Positions 25,432-35,458 of a DNA stretch of 64,000 bases are shown piece by piece; position 1 is the first letter of the stretch; every line of letters starts with the position of its first letter. Under the pieces are notes generated by a model. It worked only from the letters and a program-made list of their open reading frames with translations, had not been told where the DNA came from and searched no databases. The position numbers were made by a program, and so were the translations under genes. This DNA is from Bacteroidales bacterium (GTDB taxonomy: Bacteria; Bacteroidota; Bacteroidia; Bacteroidales; UBA6680): positions 1 through 64,000 of the forward strand of contig JAOARD010000001.1 of NCBI GenBank assembly GCA_025210735.1, given 5' to 3'.

Positions 25432-26508
25432 ATGAGGTTAAGTTTAATTTTTATTTGTGCTCTGATTTTAAGCACATTTACCAGTTGCGAAAAGGATCAA
25501 GTTAGCAGCCCTGAGGAGTATGGGGTATTAAGTTTTGGAACAGTTTCCTCTACGGTAACGCCTGAGCTAAGGTCAGTTGATAAGCAGAAGTTAAGTGACG
25601 TTAGAAGTGCCGTTATAACTATTACCAAAGATGGTAAGGTTTATGAAGATTTTAAGCTTAAGACTATTAAAGTTAATCTTTGGGGTGGTTCTAATTTTAC
25701 TACAGAGGATGTAAAGCTTAAGATTGGTAGTGGTTATAAGCTGGAGCATTTTGCACTTAAAAACGATGAAGGAAAGGTGATTTTTGCTTCGCCTAAAAAG
25801 GGTTCTGCTCTTGCATCTAAGGTATCAAAACCTTTGTCTATAGATTTTGCTATTAAAAAGGATGAGAGAACAGCGGTTGAGGTTGAGGTTATTAGTACAG
25901 CAAATACAACCCCTGCAGATTTTGGGTATGCATATTTTGTAATTAAGGTTCCTGGCAATAAGTACAGATTAATAAAAAAGGATATCTACAGAGATAGTGA
26001 TAAAGCTTCGTTTATTTTTGATTACACATACAGCACCGGAGATCAGATTAACTACTTTACTATTAACGGAAAGGATAAGACCTTCTGTAAGTACGATGAT
26101 AAAGGAAGAATTATTGAGGAGTATGAGGGTGATCTGAAAAATACATACACTTATAATGACAAAGGTCAGCTTACAGAATATCATGTAGGAATAGTTAAGG
26201 TATTCTGGAGAAAAGATGTTAAGCATATTTACAGCTATGACGCTAAGGGTAATAGAACATTTGAGAATATGTATTATGTTCAGCACGATGGAAGTCTTGA
26301 ACTAATTATGAGGATTGATTATCAGTATAAAAACTCTGTATGTGATATGAAGATTGTTAACAGAGCAGACAAGGACGGTAAACTGTATAAAACAGAGTAT
26401 ATTAAGGTTATAACAGATGCAAATAATAATGTTGAATCTGAAACCGAGTACTCATACACTGATAATAAGAAGGTAATGACCACAAAGTTCTTCTATGAGG
26501 AGTTTTAA
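25432..26508 (+). CDS. Hypothetical lipoprotein with YD/RHS-like tail
   Basis: A 358-aa predicted lipoprotein. The signal MRLSLIFICALILSTFTSC has a lipobox with Cys19, followed by EKDQ. The middle looks like a beta-sandwich domain (TVSSTVTPELRSVDKQKLSDVRSAVITITKDGKVYEDF). The last third has YD-like repeats (YDDKGRIIEEYEGDL, YNDKGQLTEYHVG, YDAKGNRTFENMYY), which resemble a short RHS-like beta strand array. Surface-exposed DUF4595-like lipoproteins of Bacteroidota look similar, but I cannot assign a family. It has its own terminator and is convergent with the 1296-aa gene. Confidence 0.65.
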   Translation: MRLSLIFICALILSTFTSCEKDQVSSPEEYGVLSFGTVSSTVTPELRSVDKQKLSDVRSAVITITKDGKVYEDFKLKTIKVNLWGGSNFTTEDVKLKIGSGYKLEHFALKNDEGKVIFASPKKGSALASKVSKPLSIDFAIKKDERTAVEVEVISTANTTPADFGYAYFVIKVPGNKYRLIKKDIYRDSDKASFIFDYTYSTGDQINYFTINGKDKTFCKYDDKGRIIEEYEGDLKNTYTYNDKGQLTEYHVGIVKVFWRKDVKHIYSYDAKGNRTFENMYYVQHDGSLELIMRIDYQYKNSVCDMKIVNRADKDGKLYKTEYIKVITDANNNVESETEYSYTDNKKVMTTKFFYEEF

Positions 26509-26542
26509 TATATAGTTATATCAAGGTTAGTTAAAGTAACAG

Positions 26543-26576
26543 AAGAGAGTGTCTTAAACCAACACTCTCTTTTTTT
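26543..26576 (+). terminator. Rho-independent terminator after the lipoprotein gene
   Basis: AGAGAGTGT (26544-26552) pairs with ACACTCTCT (26562-26570), followed by six T. The A-poor left flank makes it mainly plus-strand. Confidence 0.85.
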
Positions 26577-26623
26577 GAAGCTATTGAAAATAATGAGTTA
26601 TAGTTGCAATAATAATTGCAAGC

Positions 26624-29600
26624 CTACTCTACTATAAAATCCTTATTAATTAACATTTTGCCTCTGTTGTCGTAAGCGGCAATATTATAGGTTCCGGGAA
26701 TAATCTCATTGGCATCCTGAAACATCCATCCCATAAATATATCTGTATTGCTATAGCCATTCTGTCTCCACTGACTCTTATTTATATACAGAGTACCACA
26801 GCTATCCTTTTGCGGATGAGTAACAATTACAGTATGTTCAATAATTTCTGGTTCTTTATCCTGATCTGTTGCTGTGAATCTCAGACCAAACAGGGCTCCT
26901 TTTTCTGCCTTTATCTTATCTGTCTCTTCAATATGTTTTATCTCATCGGCAATCTTTTTTGCAGCACCATTGTTTGTGTCTGTAGCTGAGCTCATATTGT
27001 AAAGACCATAGTCAGATATCTTAAATAAATCAGGTTTTGGCTCCTTAAGTTTGAATTTATCTATAAGCATGTTCACATGTCGTTTTAGCTTCTCAGATCT
27101 GCTTTTCTCCTGACTTAAAACAAATTTATGATATTGCGCATAATTACTTACAACAGACAGAAGGTTCATTCGTTGTTGTATCTTCTCTTTAACTATATAT
27201 GGCGAGATATCAATTTTAAGTGCCAGAGTTGATATAAGCATCATATCGTTTTTGCTCATCAGATATTTAAATATGGCATATCTGTCTATTCCAAAATCCA
27301 TTAACTGATTAAAATAATCTCTGGGACTCATATTTGTTCTGCTGTTCAGAAATTCAGGACTGATAAGAGCCATTGCATTAAATGCAAGGAATTTCTGTCT
27401 GTCGTTAAGGTACTTTATTGCCCTATCTATAGTGTAATCGTTGTAGTTTGCCAGTCCATAGGGGTTATCATCAACACCACAACTAAGGTAGTATTTTACA
27501 TTACCAATCTCTTCGCTGCCATACAGGTAGTTTAGTATAGAGTCTCTGAATAACTTCTTATGATCTTCACCTAACAGATAAAATAGCTCGTCTATATTCT
27601 CCTTTGGGCAACTCTTGTCTATAATTACTGCATGTGTGTGCGATTGATCTATATCGTCTTTATTGAAACCTTTTTGCAACAGAGCAACTCTCTCATTACC
27701 CAAAACAGGAATCAGCTTATCATCAGTCTCCTGAAGTACAATATATCCCCATCCTTTGTGATCATACACAGCCTGTCTGCACTCTTCAGGGCTAATTTGT
27801 AAATCAATGCCTGTCTCAACCTCTGTTAGTATTCTACTAAGCAGATCTTTGTTTCTGCCCCACTCTGTCCAGTTAACATATTTGCAATATATGTTTTCGT
27901 ATTCAAGACGTTTATAGAAGTATATAGGTGCATCTTTAATTATATATTCACCTTCAAGATAGCGTTTGAATCGTTGTATAAAGAACTCAGAATATATGGC
28001 ATCAAAGTTTATATCAGTCAGCTCTTTTTTAGCATCGTTAACTATATCTAACTGTGTCTCATATTTTAGTAACTCAAATCCACCCTTTACTATAGCTTGC
28101 TGCTGCGGATCTGTATTACTGTCCGGATCAAACAGGGTTTTTATAAATAACTGATACTGCTCTTTACCTTGTATGTATTCAGTTTTGTTTAACTGCTCTA
28201 ACAGATATCCGCAATAACCTTCAGCCGATAAACCCTGATGGTGCAGAGTCTCAAGCATGGTTGTAATATCTGAGTAGTTCTCAAAAGAATTATTATTGTT
28301 ACTATAGAATTTACCAATCATATGGCTTACTCTTACCGGAGCAGCTTTAAATGCTATTCTGAGCGAACGGGATATTGCACTATGACATTTTAAGCCATTG
28401 GTGCAGCATAACATATGCGAGAAAAGCAGTAGTTTATGTGTTATATCTTTGTGATCTGTAAGCCAATCTATGGTTTTTTGTTTGTCAGATACAGCGCCTT
28501 TATCTTTCTCAAGATATTTGTATATTATATCAAATGCTTTCTGTTCCGATTCTGCTACCGACAATTCAGGTGAGGATAAAAAGCTACCATTAATAATGTA
28601 GTTCTTATACTCTAACCAGTCGTTATATTTGATTCTGTATGATTCTCTGTCCTTACTGCTCATATAGTCTAAAGCGCCCTCTTCTAACGACTGCATAAGA
28701 CTATCGTCAGGTATTGTTGATGATTGTTGTATATCACTCAACACTCTTTCTGTTCCGTAGTGCTCAATATATGTTTCTGCGGCATTTGTAATAGCATCAT
28801 CTATAGCGTTCTGAGCATCGGTAATTAACAGATACATAGCTATGCACAGAGTATCTTCAACAGATCGTTTTTTTCTGGTTACCAGATAGTCATTATCATC
28901 ATTCTCATTTATAACAAATATGGTATCTGTTAAATGTGTTTTGGCTTCATCGCGGTTGTCATTTATCAGTTTCATACATCTGTCAAGATGTTTACGGGTA
29001 ACTACAGATCTGTATCCCTGAAACTCCTTAATAGCATCGTTAAATTGGGTTTTCCAGTTAACGGCGTATCTGGTATTAAACTCCTCTATGGTACAAATAT
29101 GATTTCTCTCTGTAATATAATCAATGTAGTCATCATGGAATGTTGCCTCTCCCATCAATCTGAATATTACGTCTGTAAATCTCAGAATGGTTTCGTTGCA
29201 GTTTAACTCATAACCAAGCGTTTTCAATAACTTTGGCGATGATAATTCAAGAAACAGACCATTTAGAATGGTATCCAGATCTTTCATCAGATCGTCAAGG
29301 TCGTATGCATCTTCCAGTACATTGTCATACAGATCGTAATCGCCATCCTCTGCCAATCTCAGGATATTCTGTTTCTCTATGTGTTGTAATATATCGCTGT
29401 TATCTCCTGATATTATATACGCCCATATCTCAGAACCTCTTTTAAGTGCCGACTGAATAAAGACTCTCCACATATCAATATCAGCGGTGCCACCACTATT
29501 CTCCTTATCGTTTTCTGTTTCGTCTTCATACTCCTCGTCTGATACCGATACCGTTTCCTGAATTAGTCTGTTTATCTCTTCAATCTCAAGCTCAGCAGAT

Positions 29601-30514
29601 TTATGTATTAATCGTTTTATAAGGAATTCGTCAATATCAAAGTCATCATCCATAGTGTCGCATGGCTCTACAGAGAGCAGCATCTGAATGGCAATTATTG
29701 TCACAGGATCTTCTATATAGTCATCGTAACCATAACCATATGAATCATCGGTCAGAGGCCTCTCTTTGCAACGCTCTACCAGTTGGTTAACAAATTTGGC
29801 CATAGCTCCACTGGTATTTCTCAGATATTTAACCAGACCAAACTCCTCGCTGACCTCTGTATCCTCACTTATGCCATCCCAGGTATCGTAGCCAAGCATC
29901 ATCTCTCTTGCTCTGCTATTATCGCAGTAGCAGAATGCCTTTATAGTATTACGGTTTACTCCAATTTTACCTGCCCAATCTGCCAAAATAAACAGAGGTA
30001 ACGACATATGCTCATCGTCCCAGTTCTGGATAAAGAAACTTGCCAACAGGTAACCATATTCAGGGTGTACTGTTGCTATAACATGTAGTGGTTCAACACC
30101 AAATGGCATCTCGCAGTTTATCCACATACACGATGAATCGCCTGTATCTTGTGCAAATGCCACAATAACCTCACAGGCAGATTTCAGATCCTGCTCAAGT
30201 TCCGGATATTTAGTAGCACACAGAAAAAACAGTGTTTCGGTAAAGATGTGGTCAATAAGATTATCAGCCTCGCTGATATCAGAACAGCCATAGCAAGACT
30301 TTATAATGTGTCTTTTTAGTACATCAACATCATCAAAGAATGATAGCGATATTCTATCCATTTCAGGTTTAAAACCAACAACCATATAGTCGTCTTTGAA
30401 TGCTTTGCCGGACTCTATAATATCTGTATACTGTTTTAAAGCTGTACGTATTGTTCCAACATCTTCGGGGTTATAATCTATTATATACTTTGGTTCTCTC
30501 TCTTCTAATCTCAT
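26624..30514 (-). CDS. Very large orphan protein with DUF3859-like C-terminus
   Basis: A 1296-aa protein with no signal peptide or membrane segment, so probably cytoplasmic. It is rich in acidic residues and helices. The last 100 residues (ALFGLRFTATDQ..., VIVTHPQ..., WMFQDANEIIPGTYNIAAYDNRG...) resemble DUF3859: a beta-sandwich with RFGxRF, THPP and GxW-like positions. The first 1190 residues match nothing I recognise; low-complexity acidic stretches such as DDDFDIDEF and EEYEDETENDKENSG are visible. It stands alone, with no operon partner. Codon use resembles the backbone rather than the island. Confidence 0.7.
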   Translation of the reverse strand: MRLEEREPKYIIDYNPEDVGTIRTALKQYTDIIESGKAFKDDYMVVGFKPEMDRISLSFFDDVDVLKRHIIKSCYGCSDISEADNLIDHIFTETLFFLCATKYPELEQDLKSACEVIVAFAQDTGDSSCMWINCEMPFGVEPLHVIATVHPEYGYLLASFFIQNWDDEHMSLPLFILADWAGKIGVNRNTIKAFCYCDNSRAREMMLGYDTWDGISEDTEVSEEFGLVKYLRNTSGAMAKFVNQLVERCKERPLTDDSYGYGYDDYIEDPVTIIAIQMLLSVEPCDTMDDDFDIDEFLIKRLIHKSAELEIEEINRLIQETVSVSDEEYEDETENDKENSGGTADIDMWRVFIQSALKRGSEIWAYIISGDNSDILQHIEKQNILRLAEDGDYDLYDNVLEDAYDLDDLMKDLDTILNGLFLELSSPKLLKTLGYELNCNETILRFTDVIFRLMGEATFHDDYIDYITERNHICTIEEFNTRYAVNWKTQFNDAIKEFQGYRSVVTRKHLDRCMKLINDNRDEAKTHLTDTIFVINENDDNDYLVTRKKRSVEDTLCIAMYLLITDAQNAIDDAITNAAETYIEHYGTERVLSDIQQSSTIPDDSLMQSLEEGALDYMSSKDRESYRIKYNDWLEYKNYIINGSFLSSPELSVAESEQKAFDIIYKYLEKDKGAVSDKQKTIDWLTDHKDITHKLLLFSHMLCCTNGLKCHSAISRSLRIAFKAAPVRVSHMIGKFYSNNNNSFENYSDITTMLETLHHQGLSAEGYCGYLLEQLNKTEYIQGKEQYQLFIKTLFDPDSNTDPQQQAIVKGGFELLKYETQLDIVNDAKKELTDINFDAIYSEFFIQRFKRYLEGEYIIKDAPIYFYKRLEYENIYCKYVNWTEWGRNKDLLSRILTEVETGIDLQISPEECRQAVYDHKGWGYIVLQETDDKLIPVLGNERVALLQKGFNKDDIDQSHTHAVIIDKSCPKENIDELFYLLGEDHKKLFRDSILNYLYGSEEIGNVKYYLSCGVDDNPYGLANYNDYTIDRAIKYLNDRQKFLAFNAMALISPEFLNSRTNMSPRDYFNQLMDFGIDRYAIFKYLMSKNDMMLISTLALKIDISPYIVKEKIQQRMNLLSVVSNYAQYHKFVLSQEKSRSEKLKRHVNMLIDKFKLKEPKPDLFKISDYGLYNMSSATDTNNGAAKKIADEIKHIEETDKIKAEKGALFGLRFTATDQDKEPEIIEHTVIVTHPQKDSCGTLYINKSQWRQNGYSNTDIFMGWMFQDANEIIPGTYNIAAYDNRGKMLINKDFIVE

Positions 30515-31279
30515 TATTCTTTTATTGGTATCTTATTGTCTATTTGTAGCTATTCAACTATCAATAATACTTTATTAAAGTAATAGATAGCAGTAAGGTG
30601 CTATTGTTTATACTTAGCAATATATTCTGAATAGGTATGCTTGTAGAGTAATAGCTTTAGATAACCCGGGCTAATTAAAAAACCGTGGATATAAAGTAAA
30701 AGTATAAAAATGAATCTTACTAACGTTATACGAAACCTCATAATATTTATGCGTTTTGATGACAGTCTGATTTTTATATATGATGAAGGTTAACTTATAT
30801 GTAAAGTAACACGTGAGGGTAGTGGATTGTATTTTCAATGTGACAATGATTACAAGTACGGGTTAATTCTAACAATTTTTGCAAGAAACATGGTAATCCA
30901 CTTATTACTAAATTATATATATTTGTGTTATTGATTTATGTGTGATTTGAATATCATTTATCTTTAGATAGAGGATTGTTTTTTAGTCGGGATTTAAATT
31001 CCTGTTTGCGTTTTAATTAGATCTGTAAAGTTGTTGTATTATATGTGTCTGATATAAGAAACTTTATTATTCCGGGGTTGAAGATTGTTAACAGGTATGA
31101 TATTTGATGTATATCGGTTATTTAAATTAATATTATACGTTATGTATATTAACTGTTTTGGAGCTAAGAAACAGTTATACTGATTAAACCAAACTTACAT
31201 AACTATTATCTATTATGGTGAGATTTAGAATTATCTGATATAAATATTGAATCACAGTAAAAGAGTAAACTAAACAGAG
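30515..31279. other. 765-bp intergenic region upstream of the histidine kinase
   Basis: No open frame of note, no repeat and no strong hairpin were recognised. The DNA is A+T rich and lies between two divergent genes, so it should contain both promoters. The LytTR-type box pair found elsewhere in this locus is absent here, so simple autoregulation through it is not supported. Confidence 0.45.
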
Positions 31280-34192
31280 ATGAAGTATCTTATTCTATTG
31301 CTTTTTATTGTAACAGCATCACTAAATGCACAGGTTTGTCCGCATAAACAGCTGACTGTGAATAGTGGTTTGCCTTGTTCTGAGATTTATCATGTTATAC
31401 AGGATAGTAAAGGGTTTATCTGGATTGCATCTGATAAAGGTGTAAGCATGTATAATGGGTATGAATTTACTAATTATGATCTTAATGATGGGCTGCCACG
31501 AATAGTTGTGTTTGAGTTGCTGGAGGATAAAAACGGGCGTATTTGGTGTGTTACGGTTAGCGGAGAGTTGGCAATTATAGAAGATGGTAAGATAAGACCA
31601 TATAAGTTTAACGATGTAATTGTTAATAATAAAAAACGAGGTAGATATCCAATAAAAAGTAGTTTCTATGCCGATACACTAGACAATGTTTATATATGTT
31701 TTGAGAATAGTCCGGTATTCTATATATCTCCGTTGGGAGAGTTAACAAAACTGGACAATGACGGGGCTCATAACAAGATGCAATATGTATACGATATTAA
31801 TGATAATATAATATTTACCTCTAATCATACCCACAAAACAAATGACGTAAAGATAAATGTTGTATATGATAACAATAATATTGTATCTACTAAAACCGAC
31901 GTTGACATTAAAAGAAGATCGAGCAACAGGTCAATTGCCACAAAGTATAATGATCATATAATATATACTCTTAATAAGCAGATTATTTCTATTAGTAGTA
32001 ATGGAGGTATTAAAACATACCCTTATGATCAGGTTATACTGTGGGTTTCTGTTGATAATGATAATAATTTATGGATAGGATCTGTAAATGGCGGAGCAAG
32101 AGCTTATAATGATCTTAATTTTGAGAAACCTTTATATACACTTGCACCAGATATGTCTGTAAGTTCCGTAACCAGAGATAATGAAGGTGGCTATTGGGTA
32201 AGCACAATCTCTAATGGTATACTCTATTATCCATCGTTAGATATGGAGATTTTTAATGAGCAAACCGGTTTGGCAACATCAATTATTACAGAGATAGAGA
32301 ATAACAGAGGTAATATATGGTTTGGTGGCAGATCTAAATATTTATACCGGTATAATTCAGGTAAGGTAGATAAATACGACATTAATTACCCCAATATATA
32401 TGAATGCAGGCTAATATCGGGAATAGGTGATAGTATATTTGTTAGTTATTATGGTTCTGAGAATAACGTAAGTATGATAATAGATGGAGGTAAGGTTGTT
32501 AGTTATACCGGAAGATCATATTTTCATAGTGCTTTTAAGGGGCATGATAAAAAAATATATGGTACACTTGATTGTATATATGAAATTATTGACAAAAATC
32601 TGGCAAATAAAACCTGCTCTAATGATTTTACAAAAATATATGACACTGAACATTATAAAAATAATATAGTTCTTCTTGGCACCAATGTTGGTCTGTATAG
32701 CTTTAATACAGAAACAAAATTGATAGATAACTTTCTATCGTCAGACCTTCTTAAGGTAAGAGTAAACTGTATTTTTAACGATAAGCATGGTAATATCTGG
32801 ATTGGAACCAAAGGTAATGGATTAATATTGTTGAGAAGCAACAGAGTAAGGCATTTTAAATTCGATGATAATTTTACAGGTAGCTCTGTTACCTCTATAA
32901 AACGAAAGGGAGATATACTGTGGATAGCAACAAACAACGGGGTGGCTAAAGCTGAGATTGTTTTAAATGGTGATTTCCTGAGTCTGGATAACATAATAAA
33001 GATACCAGGAATGCATAGCGATGAGGTTTATGACCTTACTATAGATTCAACTCATGTATTTGCTGCAACACAGAATGGATTGGTTAAATTTGATCAGGAT
33101 TATAGTACAATATCACCGCAAACATACTTTACAGGAGTAAAGATTAATAATAAAGATACAATTGTTAAAAGCGATTATCTGTTGCCTAGTTATCAGAATA
33201 GTATAGAGATATCGTTTATTGGGTTAAGTTATGCCAATGCCGGAAGTATTGAGTATAAATACAAGTTAGATGGTATAGATTCTGAGTGGAGAACTACAGT
33301 AAACAGATCAGTTCAATATCCAATGCTTAATCCCGGAAATTACACATTTAAACTAAAGGCTGTAAACTATCAGGGGATAGAGACAGAAAGACCTTTGCAT
33401 CTGAACTTTATTATCAAAAAACCATATTATGATACAATATGGTTTAGGACACTGATAGCGGCAGTAATATGCTTTATAATTCTGCTAATATTCACTATTA
33501 AGTTAAGGGTAGAGAAGAAAAGGGTATCATTAACACATAGTATGAATCTTTACAGGCAGCAAGCTCTTAGTGCACAAATGAATCCCCATTTTATATATAA
33601 TTCGTTGAACTCAATACAGAATTATATACTACAGAATAACAGAGAGACTTCAAGCAAATACTTGTCACTGTTCAGTAGATTGATGAGGCAGATACTGGAA
33701 AATTCGCAAAACAGACTAATATCGCTTAAAGAGGAAGTTGATGCTCTGAAATTATATGTTGAACTTGAGCTTATCAGGTTTAGAGATAACTTTGACTTCA
33801 GGTTTGAGATTGATGATGAATTGCAGTTGAGAAATATATTTGTTCCTCCGTTGATCCTTCAGCCATATGTTGAGAATGCTATACATCATGGTTTAATACA
33901 CAAAACTGGTAGTAAAGAGTTAGTAGTAAGAATAGTGTCTGAAAATGATTTTGTTACTATTGAGATAAGAGATAATGGCATAGGGCGTAAAAATGCTGAA
34001 GAGATTAAACGCAGGAAGGCAAATACTTACAAATCTATGGGGATGGATATTACAACCAAAAGGGTTGAATTATTTAAGACAATATATAGTAATAAAATCT
34101 CTGTAGAGATAAATGACCTTACGGACGACAGAAATATGCCGGAAGGAACATCAGTAAAGATTACACTAACAAATAACGATAATGATTTTTAA
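31280..34192 (+). CDS. Reg_prop sensor histidine kinase, LytS-type
   Basis: A 970-aa membrane sensor. After a signal peptide (MKYLILLLFIVTASLNAQ) come two-component-regulator propeller repeats (xxxIWIASDKGVSMYNG, GRIWCVTVSGELAI, NLWIGSVNGG, NIWFGGRS, NIWIGTKGNG, ILWIATNNGV). A Y_Y_Y-type domain (SYANAGSIEYKYKLDGIDSEW) is followed by a membrane segment (WFRTLIAAVICFIILLIFTI). The cytoplasmic kinase is of the LytS/His_kinase PF06580 class: phosphoacceptor in QMNPHFIYNSLNSIQNYIL, then PYVENAIHHG and DNGIGRKNA. Periplasmic propellers of this kind usually sense glycans or envelope signals. The response regulator follows 197 bp downstream. Confidence 0.95.
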   Translation: MKYLILLLFIVTASLNAQVCPHKQLTVNSGLPCSEIYHVIQDSKGFIWIASDKGVSMYNGYEFTNYDLNDGLPRIVVFELLEDKNGRIWCVTVSGELAIIEDGKIRPYKFNDVIVNNKKRGRYPIKSSFYADTLDNVYICFENSPVFYISPLGELTKLDNDGAHNKMQYVYDINDNIIFTSNHTHKTNDVKINVVYDNNNIVSTKTDVDIKRRSSNRSIATKYNDHIIYTLNKQIISISSNGGIKTYPYDQVILWVSVDNDNNLWIGSVNGGARAYNDLNFEKPLYTLAPDMSVSSVTRDNEGGYWVSTISNGILYYPSLDMEIFNEQTGLATSIITEIENNRGNIWFGGRSKYLYRYNSGKVDKYDINYPNIYECRLISGIGDSIFVSYYGSENNVSMIIDGGKVVSYTGRSYFHSAFKGHDKKIYGTLDCIYEIIDKNLANKTCSNDFTKIYDTEHYKNNIVLLGTNVGLYSFNTETKLIDNFLSSDLLKVRVNCIFNDKHGNIWIGTKGNGLILLRSNRVRHFKFDDNFTGSSVTSIKRKGDILWIATNNGVAKAEIVLNGDFLSLDNIIKIPGMHSDEVYDLTIDSTHVFAATQNGLVKFDQDYSTISPQTYFTGVKINNKDTIVKSDYLLPSYQNSIEISFIGLSYANAGSIEYKYKLDGIDSEWRTTVNRSVQYPMLNPGNYTFKLKAVNYQGIETERPLHLNFIIKKPYYDTIWFRTLIAAVICFIILLIFTIKLRVEKKRVSLTHSMNLYRQQALSAQMNPHFIYNSLNSIQNYILQNNRETSSKYLSLFSRLMRQILENSQNRLISLKEEVDALKLYVELELIRFRDNFDFRFEIDDELQLRNIFVPPLILQPYVENAIHHGLIHKTGSKELVVRIVSENDFVTIEIRDNGIGRKNAEEIKRRKANTYKSMGMDITTKRVELFKTIYSNKISVEINDLTDDRNMPEGTSVKITLTNNDNDF

Positions 34193-34388
34193 AGAGAATA
34201 ATGTTAATAAACTTAACAGAAGATATATAATGTCTGTTAAGTTGATCATATAATAGTGCACAATTATCAAACAGAAAATTGATATATGATAATTGGGAGT
34301 TAAATTTATACAATGAAATAGTTGTTATATACAATCATACTATTTGTGTATGGTACGTTCCACCCTAAAATAAAACTATTATAAACAA

Positions 34389-35141
34389 ATGAAGTTAAGA
34401 ACAATAATTATTGACGACGAGGCGGATGCCCTTGATGCTATAGAGAATATATTGGTTAATGATTGCACCGATATTGAGGTAGTAGCAAAGGTTGATGATC
34501 CTGTAAAGGCATTAGAGATAATTGATAATGAATCGCCTGATTTTATATTCCTTGATATTGAAATGCCAGGAATGAATGGCTTTGAACTGCTTGAAAATAT
34601 AGAGAATATTGATTTTGATGTAATATTTGCTACTGCATATGATGAGTATGCTCTGCAGGCGATAAAAAAGAATGCACTTGACTATATTCTTAAACCTGTT
34701 ACAATAGACGATATTCAGGCAGCAATAAAAAAAGTAAGAATAAACAGGACAGACAAGATTGATAATAAGGATCGTTTTAGAGATCTGTTTAAGGATCTTA
34801 GTACTGTTACTGATAATAAGGTTAAGATAGCTACTGTAAATGGTTTTGAGCTAATTTGTGTTCATGATATAATTCGTGTTGAGGCTTCCGGGTCTTATAC
34901 TGTTGTATTAATGAAAGACGGAGAGCAAATAGTTACATCAAAACTTATAAAAGAGATGGAGAAGATATTGTTAGATTATGACTTCTTCAGATCGCACAGA
35001 TCGCACCTGATAAATATAAGGCAGGTAAAAAGATTTATCACTGAGAACGATGGTGAGATAATAATGGTTGATAATTCGCGTATACCACTATCAAGGCGCA
35101 GAAGAAACGAGTTTATTGAGGCTATTGATGCTACACTATAA
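34389..35141 (+). CDS. LytTR-family response regulator
   Basis: A 250-aa cytoplasmic transcription factor. The receiver domain (1-125) has DD at 9-10, phosphoacceptor D56 (FIFLDIEMPGMNGFELL), a TAYDEYA motif and YILKPV. The LytTR DNA-binding domain fills the C-terminus (VATVNGFELICVHDIIRVEASGSYTVVLM... FFRSHRSHLINIRQVKRF... IPLSRRRRNEF). LytTR proteins bind pairs of imperfect 9-bp direct repeats about two helical turns apart. Three such pairs lie 0.15-9 kb downstream, upstream of the two T9SS surface genes and a non-coding transcript. It is almost certainly the partner of the kinase just upstream. Confidence 0.95.
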   Translation: MKLRTIIIDDEADALDAIENILVNDCTDIEVVAKVDDPVKALEIIDNESPDFIFLDIEMPGMNGFELLENIENIDFDVIFATAYDEYALQAIKKNALDYILKPVTIDDIQAAIKKVRINRTDKIDNKDRFRDLFKDLSTVTDNKVKIATVNGFELICVHDIIRVEASGSYTVVLMKDGEQIVTSKLIKEMEKILLDYDFFRSHRSHLINIRQVKRFITENDGEIIMVDNSRIPLSRRRRNEFIEAIDATL

Positions 35142-35293
35142 AAGAAGTTAAAAGCTAGAAGTGGATAAATAGGAGTAAACTATTCACTTTTAGCAGGGTT
35201 CTGCACTATTAATTTTCATTTGCAAAGGAGTCTTAATCGGAGTCCTTTTTCTACTATTAATTTTCTGTTTGCAAAGCCATTCACAAAATAAGA
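35142..35293. other. Intergenic stretch before LytTR-type box pair A
   Basis: Gene-free stretch between the response regulator stop and box pair A. It shares with the regions upstream of pairs B and C the sequence TTTGCAAAG/TTTACAAAAT(A) just before the box. No terminator hairpin was found after the regulator gene. Confidence 0.35.
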
Positions 35294-35327
35294 GCTACCA
35301 TTCATTCGTCAGAGGCTACCATTCATT
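35294..35327 (+). promoter_or_regulatory. LytTR-type box pair A
   Basis: GCTACCATTCATT at 35294-35306 and GCTACCATTCATTT at 35315-35328, start-to-start distance 21 bp. The core ACCATTCAT resembles the LytTR consensus (ACNGTTNAT-like) and matches pairs B and C. It lies 132 bp upstream of the surface protein start. An ACAAAATAAGA stretch precedes it, also conserved at C. Confidence 0.7.
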
Positions 35328-35458
35328 TAATAGTATTATATCACATATATAATATCTCTATTATTACCCTAATTATGAGAAACCAACAGATGCGATAGGT
35401 TAGTAATATACCGACTTTGACACCAGATTATTGTACCCCATCTGTACTAAAAATTATT

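Noticed and set aside
30800..30830. Third parS site at AACACGTGAGG
   Set aside because: Only the CACGTG core matches; the outer bases do not fit the consensus.
30515..31279. LytTR-type box upstream of the kinase
   Set aside because: No pair with 21-bp period or GCTACCATTCATT core was found there.
35417..35458. TTG start for the first surface protein
   Set aside because: It adds 14 residues before a good signal peptide that starts at the ATG at 35459.
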